Shown here piece by piece: positions 9,914 to 19,700 of a DNA stretch of 26,700 nucleotides (position 1 is the first letter of the stretch; every line of letters begins with the position of its first letter). Origin of the DNA: Rhizophlyctis rosea (lineage: Eukaryota; Chytridiomycota; Chytridiomycetes; Rhizophlyctidales; Rhizophlyctidaceae); the NCBI GenBank assembly GCA_027596075.1, contig JADGJC010000443.1, forward strand, positions 1-26,700, read 5' to 3'. The position numbers and the translations under genes were made by a program. The notes under the pieces are model-generated. The model had not been told where the DNA came from. It ran no database searches and saw only the letters and a program-made list of their open reading frames with translations.

Positions 9914-12900
9914 ATGTCGAGTTTCATCAGAATGAGAGACTTGGAAGCTCAAGCACTCACTGCCGATGAAGAACGGGACGAGGCAGACTTTGGGACGGAA
10001 GATGCAGATTTGGGCCATCCAGGGAAGAGCGGAGCCCACTATCGCCATGGAGAAACTATCTTTGACAGAATTAAAGATCTTTGGGTTTATGCTAAAAGTC
10101 GGGCACCTCAGTAAGGCATGAGCAAACCGTCCAACGATCCTCCACGACGCGTACAGAACTCACTAGTTCTCGAACCAGAATAACAGCAGTCGCCAAAAGA
10201 AGGCCTGTTGCGCTCCTATCTGTAATAGGCGCTCTACTCTTCCTATTTGTTCTAGTATCCTTATCCAACACAAAAGGCCGGCACGACTCCAGCGACGTGT
10301 CGTCACCAATAACCACCCCAACCGGTCCAACACCCCCAACCGCAAAGAAAATCAGAACAGTAATTACCATCCAAGGCACCGACATAATTGACGACTACGC
10401 ATGGCTCCGCAACCTAGACACAGATCCAGACGTTAAAGCATACATCGATGCCGAGAACAACTACACAGACCAAATCATGCGTGCAACCCTACCTCTCCAA
10501 AAACAAATAAAACAAGAGCTAGCAGACTGGAATGCACGTCTTCGCCGTAGAAGCACTACATCACACATCACCAATAGACAAACACCCTCAGACCCAGACT
10601 CAATAACCTGTGAAATGCCCGACGAGCGCATGGCGAATTTCTGGGAGTTTGGTAGCTTCGTGTATTGGATTGAGTATCCTGATGGCGGTACAAACCCGAT
10701 CTATAAGCGCCGTCAACGGGCTTCCCCTCAAAATGGGAGTGAGGACTCGTGTTCATGCATGTTTGTTCCCGGATCAGCCGAACAGGTCGTAATGGATTTT
10801 ACGCTAGTAGTCCCATCCAACGCGTCGTACTTCCTTGTTGGCGCATTTGAAGTCAGTCCATATGATGAGGATTTGTTGGCGTATTCAATCGGTATGATAT
10901 AACTTGCGCTGCTCCTGTCCCATGGCAACTGCATTCAAACATCATTACACCAAATCAGATCGAATAGGTTCCGAACTCTACACCATCAACTTCCACAACA
11001 TCAGTTCCTCCTCTCCCATCCCATCCGCTAAACCTATCCAATCAACATACTACTCTGTCCGCTGGGCAGTTGACATCCTCGCCACCGGCGTGCGGCACTG
11101 GGTATATTACAACACAGTAGACGATAAATGGGATATCCCGTTCCACATTGGTCGTCAGTGTGTCGTTGGATGTACAGATACGACGGGGGATGGGAGGGTG
11201 TTGACTGGGACTGACCCAACAGTTACCGCGAATTTGGAATCGACGAATGATGGGGGGTACTTGTTTGCTACGGTTCGTACAGACATATCATGTTCGGGAA
11301 AGCTCACACGCGGGCTCTTTGGTCGAATCATTGTTTCTAAAAATGTCCCAACAGATGCTAGGCCAAATCACATCCTCCTACTACCTCCTCTCCACTCCAA
11401 ACGGCACCCTCACCATCCCACACCTCATCTTCGCCCCAACAATAGGTGTGAAACACACACTCGAACACCGTAACGGCATATTCTACATCCTCACCAACGC
11501 TGCCGGGGCATATAATTATCAAATTCTCCAAATTCCCGTCACATCAGCATTAGCCGTCCCGTCAAGCGTAACGATAGAAGACGTTGTGCGAGATTTACCA
11601 GGGTGGAACGCCACGGTTGTGTTAGCACATGATGAGATGCGGTATTTGGAACGGATGGAAGTTTTCGTAAACCATATGGTAGTATGGTACCGCACCGACG
11701 GCCTCCGTCACGTCCTCATCATCGACTTAACACTCCCCACCCTCATACCAACACCGATCAACTCCGGTGACGTAATGGACCCATCACAACAAGTCCACAC
11801 CCTCCTACCCTCCACGACGGAATATATCGACGACGGACGATTGTATCGACGATGGGAGACGGGGTGTTTGGTGTTTTCGAATAGTAGTTATGTTGATGCG
11901 GGGGGTGTTTGGGGGGTTGATTTGGGGAGTGGGGAGGTGGTGGAGTTTTTGAGAGGTGGTGGGGGGTGGAGTGGGGTGGGGGAGGGGTATAGGCAGAGGA
12001 GGGTTTGGGTTGAGGGTGGTGGGGGTGTGAAGGTTCCGGTTTCGGTGGTTTGGAAGGATTTGGAGGGTGGTGAGGGTGGGGGAGGTGATGATGATAATAA
12101 TGATGATGGGAATGAAACCACCCCGCCAACGATACCCTCGGAACCCCGCCCCCTCCTCCTCCTAGCCTACGGCGCCTACGGAGGAACAATCGAAACACGC
12201 TTCACACCGTCTTACTTCCCCCTCCTTGACCGCGGCGTCGTAATCGCTCAATGCCATCCGCGCGGAGATGCCGATCTTGGCGGGAGGTGGTACACTGACG
12301 GCAAGTTTGAGAAAAAAGAAAATACCTTTGCGGATGTCAGGACTTGTATTGAAGGGCTTGTTGAAGGGGGGTGGACGGAACGGGGGAGGGTTGGGGTTAA
12401 GGTCAGGAGTGCGGGGGGGTTGATAGGTGGGGTTGTTGTTAACCGGTTGGGATGGGAGGAGGGAGAGGAGGGGGAGGGTTATGTGAAAGTGGTTGTGGCG
12501 GAGGTACCGTTTGTGGATCCGGTTTTGGATATGAGTGATGAGTCGGTGCCGTGGACGGCTTTTGAGTGGTGAGTTTTGCTTTTTTGGGTCTTCTTTTGAC
12601 TTCAAAACTGTTCCCCGCCAAAGGACAGACCTCCACACCCATCATACCATGAATGACTTTTTACTCCCTTTCCACACGCACTGCAGGTACGAATGGGGGA
12701 ACCCCCTCACAAACACCACCATCCTTTCCGCCATGCTTTCGTACAGCCCCTACTACAACATCAAGAACCAGTCCTTCCCTTCTGTCATGGTGACGGGCGG
12801 ATTGGCGGATCCACGCGTACCGTATTGGGAGCCGACTAAGTATGTTGCGAAGTTGCGGGCGCATCAGACGAATCCGAGAGTAGCGGATGGGATTAGTGGT

Positions 12901-13002
12901 GCGCCGGTGGTGTTGAGAATAAGTGGGGCGGGACATTTTGAGAGTGAGGATGGGATGACGGAGTGGTATGCGTTTTTGTTGGGGGAGTTGGGTGTTGTTT
13001 GA
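9914..13002 (+). CDS. Membrane-anchored oligopeptidase B-like serine peptidase (S9A), ~917 aa
   Basis: Exons 9914-10110, 10179-10891, 10959-11272, 11355-12568 and 12687-13002; every junction is GT-AG with matching phase. The protein matches oligopeptidase B, a prolyl-oligopeptidase-family enzyme that cuts peptides after basic residues. Landmarks are DDYAWLRN (about 137), LLAYSIDRIGSELYTINF in the propeller, LLAYGAYGG, HPRGDADLGGRWYTDGK, and a full triad: Ser760 in RSAGG, Asp854 in GGLADPRVPYWEP and His896 in SGAGHFES. Unusual for the family, residues 1-74 form an acidic cytosolic-type tail followed by one hydrophobic helix (about 75-94, PVALLSVIGALLFLFVLVSL). This suggests a type II membrane protein facing a lumen or the outside. 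A Gly/Asp/Asn-rich insert precedes the catalytic domain, making the protein longer than the usual ~700-750 aa. N-glycosylation-type sites (NGT, NAT, NSS, NTT) fit a lumenal domain. Confidence 0.9.
11899..12100 (+). repeat. G-rich low-complexity tract within the peptidase gene
   Basis: The coding strand has many runs of 3-6 G separated by one or two bases, for example GGTGGTGGGGGGTGGAGTGG near 11956. It encodes the Gly-rich insert. The strand asymmetry is sharp, since the preceding 500 bp are C-rich. The tract satisfies the usual G-quadruplex pattern several times over. Confidence 0.75.
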
Positions 13003-13316
13003 TGTGGGGGTGTTTTTGAGAGGAGGGGTTTGAGAGGGGTGAGATGGTGTGAGTGGGGGTTGCATATGTATGATGTATGGGTTGGTTCTTTGAGTTTGAT
13101 CCGGTTCATTCGAAATCGCTGTAAGCTTTTGCGGTATTTTGAGCTCGTCATGATGATACAGGGAGATGTAATGAAAAGGAAGGTAATGAAAAGGAAAGTT
13201 TGTTGAGGTCTCAACGATGATTTTGCTATTCACATGATGTTGCCCCGGATGGACTTTGCCAGTAAACACTCATACAAACGTCTCACAACTCAATCTATTC
13301 ACCCCAAAACAAACAC
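13003..13316. other. Convergent intergenic region
   Basis: This is the gap between the 3' ends of the peptidase gene (plus) and the dehydrogenase gene (minus). It starts G-rich on the plus strand and turns AT-rich. A short duplication, AATGAAAAGGAAGGT followed by AATGAAAAGGAAAGT near 13170-13200, is present. No gene is supported. Confidence 0.45.
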
Positions 13317-14850
13317 CTATTTCTTCTTCGTCTTCTCATACGTGTAGAATCCCCGTCCCGTTTTCTTCCCTGCACGGTAAAATCCAGGATCAATCAAACG
13401 TTCTGAAGAGAGTTTTATCATGCCAAAAGCAGAGGAGGATCCCATCCTTGCAAGACGTGCATTTCAAAATTCACACATGTGACACTCACCCAGCCATCCC
13501 GCATCAACATACTTGACCAACAATGGACTAGGCCGGTACTTATCATCACCTAATTGCGTATGAAGCACCTTCAAAATAGCTAAACACGTATCCAACCCAA
13601 TGAAATCCGCCAACGTTAATGGACCCATTGGGACGTTCGTGCCCAATCGCATAGTTGTATCAATATCTTCTCGTGTCGCTATTCCCTGATCAGGAGCCAA
13701 AATGAAATGATCAGATGTTTCGCATTGCAACGTCACATCAATCAGCGAAAATGTTCGGTGAATATACGTACCTCTTGCAAAACATAAACAGCCTCATTAA
13801 TGTACGGCATCAACACCCGGTTTGCGATGAAACCGGGCATGTCGCTGGATGTGGTGGTTGTTTTGCCCATGGATTGGGAGAGTGTTAGGGTTGTTTGGAG
13901 GGTTTCGGGGGATGTTGCTAGGCCTGGGATAATTTCGACGAGTTTCATCACGGGTACTGATTGTGTGGGAGGATGTCAATGAGCATGGGTTGGGTCATAA
14001 TGCGTTGGATCGACTTACCGGGGTTCATGAAATGCATTCCGATGACCTGAGAAACATTGATGACGTTGTCAGTCGATGATGATGTTTGAACATCAGTTAG
14101 AAAGGACAGAGGCATAACTGACTTTTCCGGGACGTTTGGTTGCAGCAGCGAGCTTTGTGATTGAGATGGACGACGTGTTAGATGCTAGGATGGCGTCTGC
14201 TGGGATGATTTTGTCTAATGAGGCCAGCAACTCTCGCTTCAACGCGGAGTTCTCGCTAATTGCCTATCATTTTTGATCAATTTCGGTACAAGACTTGAAC
14301 TCTCAACAATCAAATTACCTCTATAGCAAAATCCACCTCAGAAAAACTCGCTATATCACTCTTGATAATACGTCCTAAAACTTCGTCCTTTTCCTCTCCG
14401 GTGATCTTTCCCTTGAGGAGGTCCTTCTGCAAAAGTACATCTGTCGCACATGGATGAGCGCATTAAATATAGGCTAATAATATATTTGCCGCCATAGCGG
14501 TAATTCATGCATACCAATAAACTTGAGGGCCTGTTCAATGCCGTCAATATTGCCCCACTTTTGACGTGTTGAGAAGTGACAATACCCACCTTATCAACTT
14601 GCTTTTCATTAGCGTCATGCAACAAGACTGGCAGCTTAGCTACTCCAGCCGCTACTTGAGCGATACCAGCACCCATTTGTCCTGCTCCCACCACCCCTAT
14701 TTTCTTGACTTGTGACGGGGGCGGAGGAGGAGTCGCAGGTTGTTTTGGCTCGGAGGAGGCATGGCGAAGTGAAGTGATGACAAGATAGGCGTTGGGCGTG
14801 GTTAGTCTTGATACGGGTCTTGTGCACGGGAGCGCAATACGTGGTAGCAT
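13317..14850 (-). CDS. HADH: Mitochondrial 3-hydroxyacyl-CoA dehydrogenase (short chain)
   Basis: Eight exons: 14850-14590, 14530-14515, 14440-14319, 14263-14123, 14046-14019, 13956-13772, 13685-13490 and 13369-13317, giving about 333 aa. The enzyme oxidises L-3-hydroxyacyl-CoA to 3-ketoacyl-CoA with NAD+ in beta-oxidation. Visible are the Rossmann motif [14 protein letters not shown] (52-65) with Asp79 for NAD ribose, NTSSISI, catalytic His185 in [15 protein letters not shown] with Glu197, and the C-terminal domain ([35 protein letters not shown]). The N-terminal ~45 residues contain Arg, Ser and Thr but little acid, then a Pro run, as in a mitochondrial presequence. The second exon is only 16 nt. 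It was chosen because it restores exact family spacing ([15 protein letters not shown]) and removes a 59-nt intron, whereas an earlier AG would imply a 32-nt intron and insert extra residues. The fifth exon is 28 nt. Confidence 0.93.
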
Positions 14851-15362
14851 AATTGATGTGATGTTAGGTTTGTACGCGATGCAGATGAGTAGCAAGATGG
14901 GTGTGGGGAAGTTGACGGGTGGGAAAAGAACACATCGAAGCCAGGCCAGGGGTTTGATTTTGCTGTGCCACATGGGACCCCACACCACAGTCCGAACGGG
15001 CGTACAACGCGCGCAAGGTTTCTGTGCATCGGAACTCTTGGTGCGAGCACCATGACGCAACACATCTGGCCATGCGCAGCATTTGCAACAACCCTTGCAT
15101 CTATGGCCATGACAAGACGTCGCATAGGTATAAATATCAGAATCGACCCGCAGGGCCCAGTGCTTGAATGGATTCCGGCCAAATCATATCACATACATTG
15201 AAAGAAGTTTTGACACTCGCAACATCTTAGGTTGCACCCTGGCACCAAACCATTTGCATTTTATGGTAGGGATATTATGTACTTTCGTAAGTCTGTGAAA
15301 CCGTGCCTCCATATGCTCATTCATTTTGTCTGCCAGTGCATCCAATCCCATAAAACATCGCA
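14851..15362. other. Divergent promoter region
   Basis: This stretch separates the dehydrogenase (minus) and the hydrolase fusion (plus). Open frames on both strands here are unsupported overlaps. The frame that continues upstream of the dehydrogenase ATG on the minus strand has no presequence or domain character. The ATG at 14850 is therefore preferred. Confidence 0.45.
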
Positions 15363-17988
15363 ATGGATCTCGAATTTGATCCCAACATCCGTCTTGACAG
15401 CACCTTCTATGACGTCCCTGGTTACAGCACTCAGCTGCACGTCCTGACATCTCCCATCCCGCCATTTCCAGGCAAACCAAAACTCGACACCATAAGCAAC
15501 CCTTACGAACGCGAGCGATTCCTCCAATCTCATGCCTACTATGACCGCACACCCATAATCCTGATCCACGGAATGGTAGTGGCCAGCACATCATGCACAA
15601 CCTCGGCCGTCACCTTGCTCCATGGTTCCGCATCTTCATCCCCGACCTCCCCGGTTTTGGTCGATCCGCAAAAGCTCTAGACCGGAATGCCAAGGTATCA
15701 ATCCACCAACTAGCAAAAGGCCTTCACGACTGGATGGATGCCGCCGGAATCCGTAAAGCCCATCTGGTCGCAAACTCCCTCGGCTGTCAAATTATCGCGG
15801 AGTTCTGCCTTCACTGGGGGGATCGGGTGGACAGGATTGTCTTGCAGGGCCCGACAATGGACAAGAGTAGGCAACCCGCGTGGAAAACGTTGGCAGCATT
15901 TGTCGCCAACGGTCAGAACGAGCCTACCACGATGAGTTTCATCATGCTGGCGGACTACTTCAAGGCTGGGCCCAGGCGGGCTACCATGATGTTTCGGGAG
16001 GCCTTGAATTATAAGCTTTGGGATGTATTGCCGGATATCAAACATCCCACCCTGGTATTGAGCAGTGAGCTGGACCCCATTGCTCCATATAAGTGGTGTG
16101 CGGAGGTTGCTTCCAAGCTGCCCAGCGGTGTCCACTACACTTTATCCGATGCCCCTCACACCGCCAACTATGCCGCCACGGAAAAGATGTCCAGAATTGT
16201 CCTTCGGTACTTGCTTGTGCGGGATGATGAACAAATCCGGAAAGCTGGGTCGGAAGTCTTGAGCAAGGTGGAAGACAACTCTAGGATCCGGGAGGAGTTG
16301 ACAAGCCTGGTAACAGAGACCAAAAGATTCCAATCTGGGTTGTTGGTGCTGTTGGGCCTTTCCATATTCCGATACGGCATCGAACCTCTCCACCCGACCG
16401 TCCTACTACTTTCGGAACTCCTCCTCGTAGGCCGCTACTTTGTCCGCCGCAATCACCTAACCAAAGAAATCCACCCCATCGGCCGCATCTTCGTCCTCAT
16501 GCGCGGAAGTAGCCGACTTCGACTCCGCCTCCGCCATGCTCCGCGCAACCGGCCGATACCTCCACTACCGCGACTTCCCCCAACTCGGTGTACCAACCCA
16601 AATGGCTTTCCTAATGCCCCTCCTCAACTACCTCCCCGACCGCATCCGAAACAACGTCTACGCCCTCCTCGGTGCCGGCGAAGCCACCAAAGACATCGTA
16701 TCAACTTTCAACGCCGAAGAATGCACATCCACCGTTGTACAGCATTACCCCTCCCACAGGAAATACCCAGCCATAGCAATCGGCAGCTCCAACGGGGCCT
16801 TGACTCATCTCTACACCGCAATGGGCATACCCTGGCTACCACAAACCCTCCTCGTCCCCGTCCGTCGTCCTCCACAAGCCGCAATCAAGCACGGCGAAAT
16901 CGACATGACGGCCGAGATGGAGTGGGGAAGGGGGGCTGGACGGGAACTATTGCACAATAACCCGGCGGTACAACTACACCCATATGGCAGATCCAAACCA
17001 GGATCAACTGATGATCCATCGGATGGCATATTTCCGGTTAAAGTTGATCAAATTGACGGAGGCGTATCGAAAGTTCATCTCGGACTCTTTGGAGGTGGGC
17101 GGGACAATCGTCGTAGTTCGGTGTGCGTTGAAGTGGCCTTGTACGAAGGTTGGGGACCGGCATTTCTTCCAGAGTGGTGCGGTGGGAGGTATCACCCCGG
17201 ACCAGTTTTTGCATGGGTCTGAGAAGGTGAAGGAGTTCATCAAGGAGCAGCGGGGACCGGTGACTAAAGCTGCGGACGCGATGGGAATGGAACCGCGCAC
17301 GGATTGGAGAGCTCCTGAACCGGATTGTGAAGTTCCCGAGGCGGAGTGGGGGTTTGCAGAGGGGTTGGCGGGGGAGATTGAGGCGTTGGCGAGGGAGAAG
17401 GGGTTCAAGATTTCGTATTTGGATTTGGAACATCCTGAAGTTGCTAGTCCTGTTGTGGCGGATTTGTATCGGGAATGGAGAGGGGAGTTGGGACGCCCTA
17501 CGGATCGGTTGTTGTTGGAAAGTTTCATCGTTATGGAGCCTTGGTTGGCGGTTCGGTACAACTTGACGCCGTATTGGTTGGTGTTTCCTGTCAAGCCTTC
17601 CCTTGAGAATTTCCAGAAATACCTCGAGAGGTGTAAGGCGGAAGGAAGAAGCTACTCACAGGCTCTAGGGATGCTATTCTGCTCAGGTGTAAGATCAATT
17701 GGGTTGGCGGACACAGAAGACTGGAAGAAAGTCTTGACGGAGCATTTGGGACATGACGGGAGTTGTAATGAGGGGAAGAGTCGGGGGAAGTTGTTGCTCG
17801 GTGTCGATGAGAAGGCCTTCCCTGGCGACTTTGGGTTCCCTGCGTTGTACCATAAGGAGTTGAAGAAGGCGGTTGATGCGGAAGGGCAATATGTCATGCC
17901 ACCGGATTTGCGATTTGAGACGGTTGTGAGTGGGGTGAAGAAGCTTGGGGCGGGGAACGGAGTACGATATCAGGTGGGGAAGGCGTAG
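15363..17988 (+). pseudogene. Intronless alpha/beta-hydrolase fused to a bacterial-like domain, three frameshifts
   Basis: Three frame changes split an otherwise intact reading of about 875 codons. Part 1 (15363 to ~16502) is an alpha/beta hydrolase: oxyanion loop LIHG, IPDLPGFGRS, nucleophile Ser in VANSLGCQ, Asp in SSELDPIAPYKW and His in SDAPHTANYAA. Part 2 (~16503-17988) starts FDSASAMLRATGRYLHYRDF and holds AIGSSNGALTHLYTAMGIPW, LHHMADPNQDQLMIHRMAYF and EAEWGFAEGLAGEIEALARE. From memory this resembles a bacterial (actinobacterial-type) protein family of unknown function; I could not check. Breaks lie at ~15576-15581 (just after HGM), ~16502 and 16980 (one extra C in CCC). None can be an intron; the first would need an 11-nt one. 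The rest of the frame is clean, so the gene is either freshly inactivated or carries sequencing errors. The substrate is unknown. Confidence 0.75.
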
Positions 17989-18327
17989 GAGAGGGATGAA
18001 TTGAACAGGTGTGTGCGGAAGATTGATTTGTACTATAATCTGTATGTACATGTTTACTCTCATTGTATGATGCTTGATCGCACCAATATTCTACCTATAT
18101 GGTCCTTGTTTACAGTATCTCGAGCTCATGATGAACAAGTTTGTGTGATATTGTATGGCTAGTGCACGGCAGGAAAGTCTCCAACGTCGAGGTTTGAGGT
18201 TCGCCCTCTTCTAATGAATTCCTGTCCAACTATCCAAGAAATCATGAACTGTTAGCAGCAGCACTAAGCGTCCGTCCATTCTGCATTGCTAGAGATGTCT
18301 AACACAGGATTGATCACATGGCGGAGG
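17989..18327. other. Convergent intergenic region, nothing recognised
   Basis: This stretch holds the 3' flanks of the hydrolase fusion (plus) and the rhodanese gene (minus). No open frame, repeat or RNA gene is supported. Confidence 0.45.
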
Positions 18328-19101
18328 TCATTCCAAAATCTGTCACAAACCTATCATGTCCGTCCTGGATGATCCGTCCTCTCCCAAGTCCGCAGCGTTG
18401 GATCCAACGCAAAATATGACTCAAAGTTATCAGGAAGAACCTATCGCGCACGTTATCTCCGTAAATCACAACTCACATAGACACATTCACCTACCTGATG
18501 CACTTCATTCCGCCCTCCACAAAACGGAAGCCCGTTGGATGCCCATTGGTAGAATCCCCCCTCAAGTATAGCGAGAGCCTCAGATGGGACGTACTCCCTG
18601 CGCTTGATGTATCGCGCTATCCAGCCAGACCGCTTCCCCAACCCACAGTAGACGACAACAGTGTGGGGCTGTACTATGGGGATGTGGCATCGGTTGCATA
18701 TTCTGATCCTAATTGTAGGATCAACTACCACGCCGGCTGTGGGTATGTAAAGTGAGAAAGAGAAGTCCGGTCAGTTCTGGGCAGTCTTGTAAAGATACAA
18801 AAGAAACGCAGGTCCTACCAAAATACGCATCCGCCTCCTCCCGACTACTCAAATTCACACTCGTAGATATATGAGATTGCTCATACTCCTCATGTCTCCT
18901 CGCGTCAATCAGGAGGAACTTCTCTCCAGGCTTAGGCTCATTTAGATATTGCTGGAGCAGGTTCGAATGGAGGTAACAAATTGAGCGATTGGGTATGTAG
19001 CGGTAGAAGGAGTGTGCGACTAGTCGGAGGAAGCGTTTTATGGCGGCTAGGAAGATTGAGTCTGGTCTGGGGAGGAGGTTGAAGGGCCACCATTTCCACA
19101 T
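18328..19101 (-). CDS. Rhodanese-like domain protein, ~178-188 aa
   Basis: Exon 1 is 19101-18819 (94 codons plus one base), and exon 2 starts at 18736 after an 82-nt intron (GTAGGA ... CCCACAG). The rhodanese fold is recognisable from LLIDARRHEEYEQSHISTSV (strand and CH2A-type motif) and from the active-site loop VVYCGLGKRSG, with Cys125 and Arg130 in CX4R arrangement. ILEGGFYQWASNGLP forms the last strand and helix. The nucleophilic Cys suggests a sulfurtransferase, or possibly a phosphatase-like activity; the substrate is unknown. The N-terminus (MWKWWPFNLLPRPDSIF) is hydrophobic and basic and could be a membrane or organelle signal. The 3' end is ambiguous. Reading through gives a stop at 18453 (about 188 aa). 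A GTAGGT donor at 18494 with an acceptor at 18340 gives a three-residue last exon ending at 18328 (about 178 aa). Confidence 0.8.
18395..18410. repeat. Perfect 16-bp palindrome centred on GGATCC
   Basis: GCGTTGGATCCAACGC equals its own reverse complement. It lies in the 3' flank or possible last intron of the rhodanese gene. Confidence 0.7.
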
Positions 19102-19700
19102 TTTTGTACAGGTGTCTGTTGCTTGTGCCGGACGGACGGTCTAGCTGGACCGACAATAGGGGCTTAGTCACCAGCGGTATCGTCAGTATGGAATAGTGTA
19201 ATTAGTGCTTGACTGATTGCCTTGCTACGGTTGCTGCTTGTTGCTGGAGGCAGGCACTTCGGAGTACTTCAGACGACATGAGCGGGAACCCTTTTAATTA
19301 CATAATCATTACAGGGCCAACACACGTGACGCAACAGTCCGAAGTGCCCACGGCCTTTTGCCCGTGGCCTTTATGGCCAAGGTCATACCGGGGAAAATTT
19401 AATGGCAGTACGGTATTCCCTTTCTGTTCCACCCTCTTTCCCTGAGTGAGACTCAGTCTTCCCTGCTGGGTGACCAAATTTTGACTGCACTACCGCCATG
19501 ACGATTGCGCCTACATCCTCCACGGCAACACGGTGTGAGTGTGCAACCAACCCATCCGGCACGGGAATCGCACTGAGATGTGTTTGAGCTTGTTTGAATT
19601 ACGCACCATCACGAGGAATGCTGCTCACAATCATAAACGGACACAAAATTAGTATGCTGATCATACTTGGTCTTCTCTCACCATAAGTGCGCTCTCCTCT
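19102..19700. other. Divergent upstream region
   Basis: This lies between the rhodanese gene (minus) and the ankyrin gene (plus). A first exon of the ankyrin gene may be hidden here, for example from the ATG at 19498 with a GTGAGT donor shortly after it. I cannot connect it reliably. No other feature was seen. Confidence 0.35.

Noticed and set aside
11758..12198. Minus-strand 146-codon Pro/His-rich frame
   Set aside because: It is the complement of the G-rich tract in the peptidase gene; its composition comes from strand skew and it has no independent support.
14558..14589. 32-nt first intron in the dehydrogenase gene
   Set aside because: It is shorter than the other introns of this gene and inserts residues not found at this place in the family. 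The acceptor at 14531 gives exact family spacing.
15576..15586. An 11-nt GT...AG segment that would restore the hydrolase frame as an intron
   Set aside because: Far too short for spliceosomal removal; it is better explained by an indel or sequence error.
16507..16960. Continuation of the first hydrolase frame as an Arg/Pro/His-rich tail
   Set aside because: The composition changes abruptly to out-of-frame type, while the neighbouring frame carries ordered protein sequence. It is a shadow after a frameshift.
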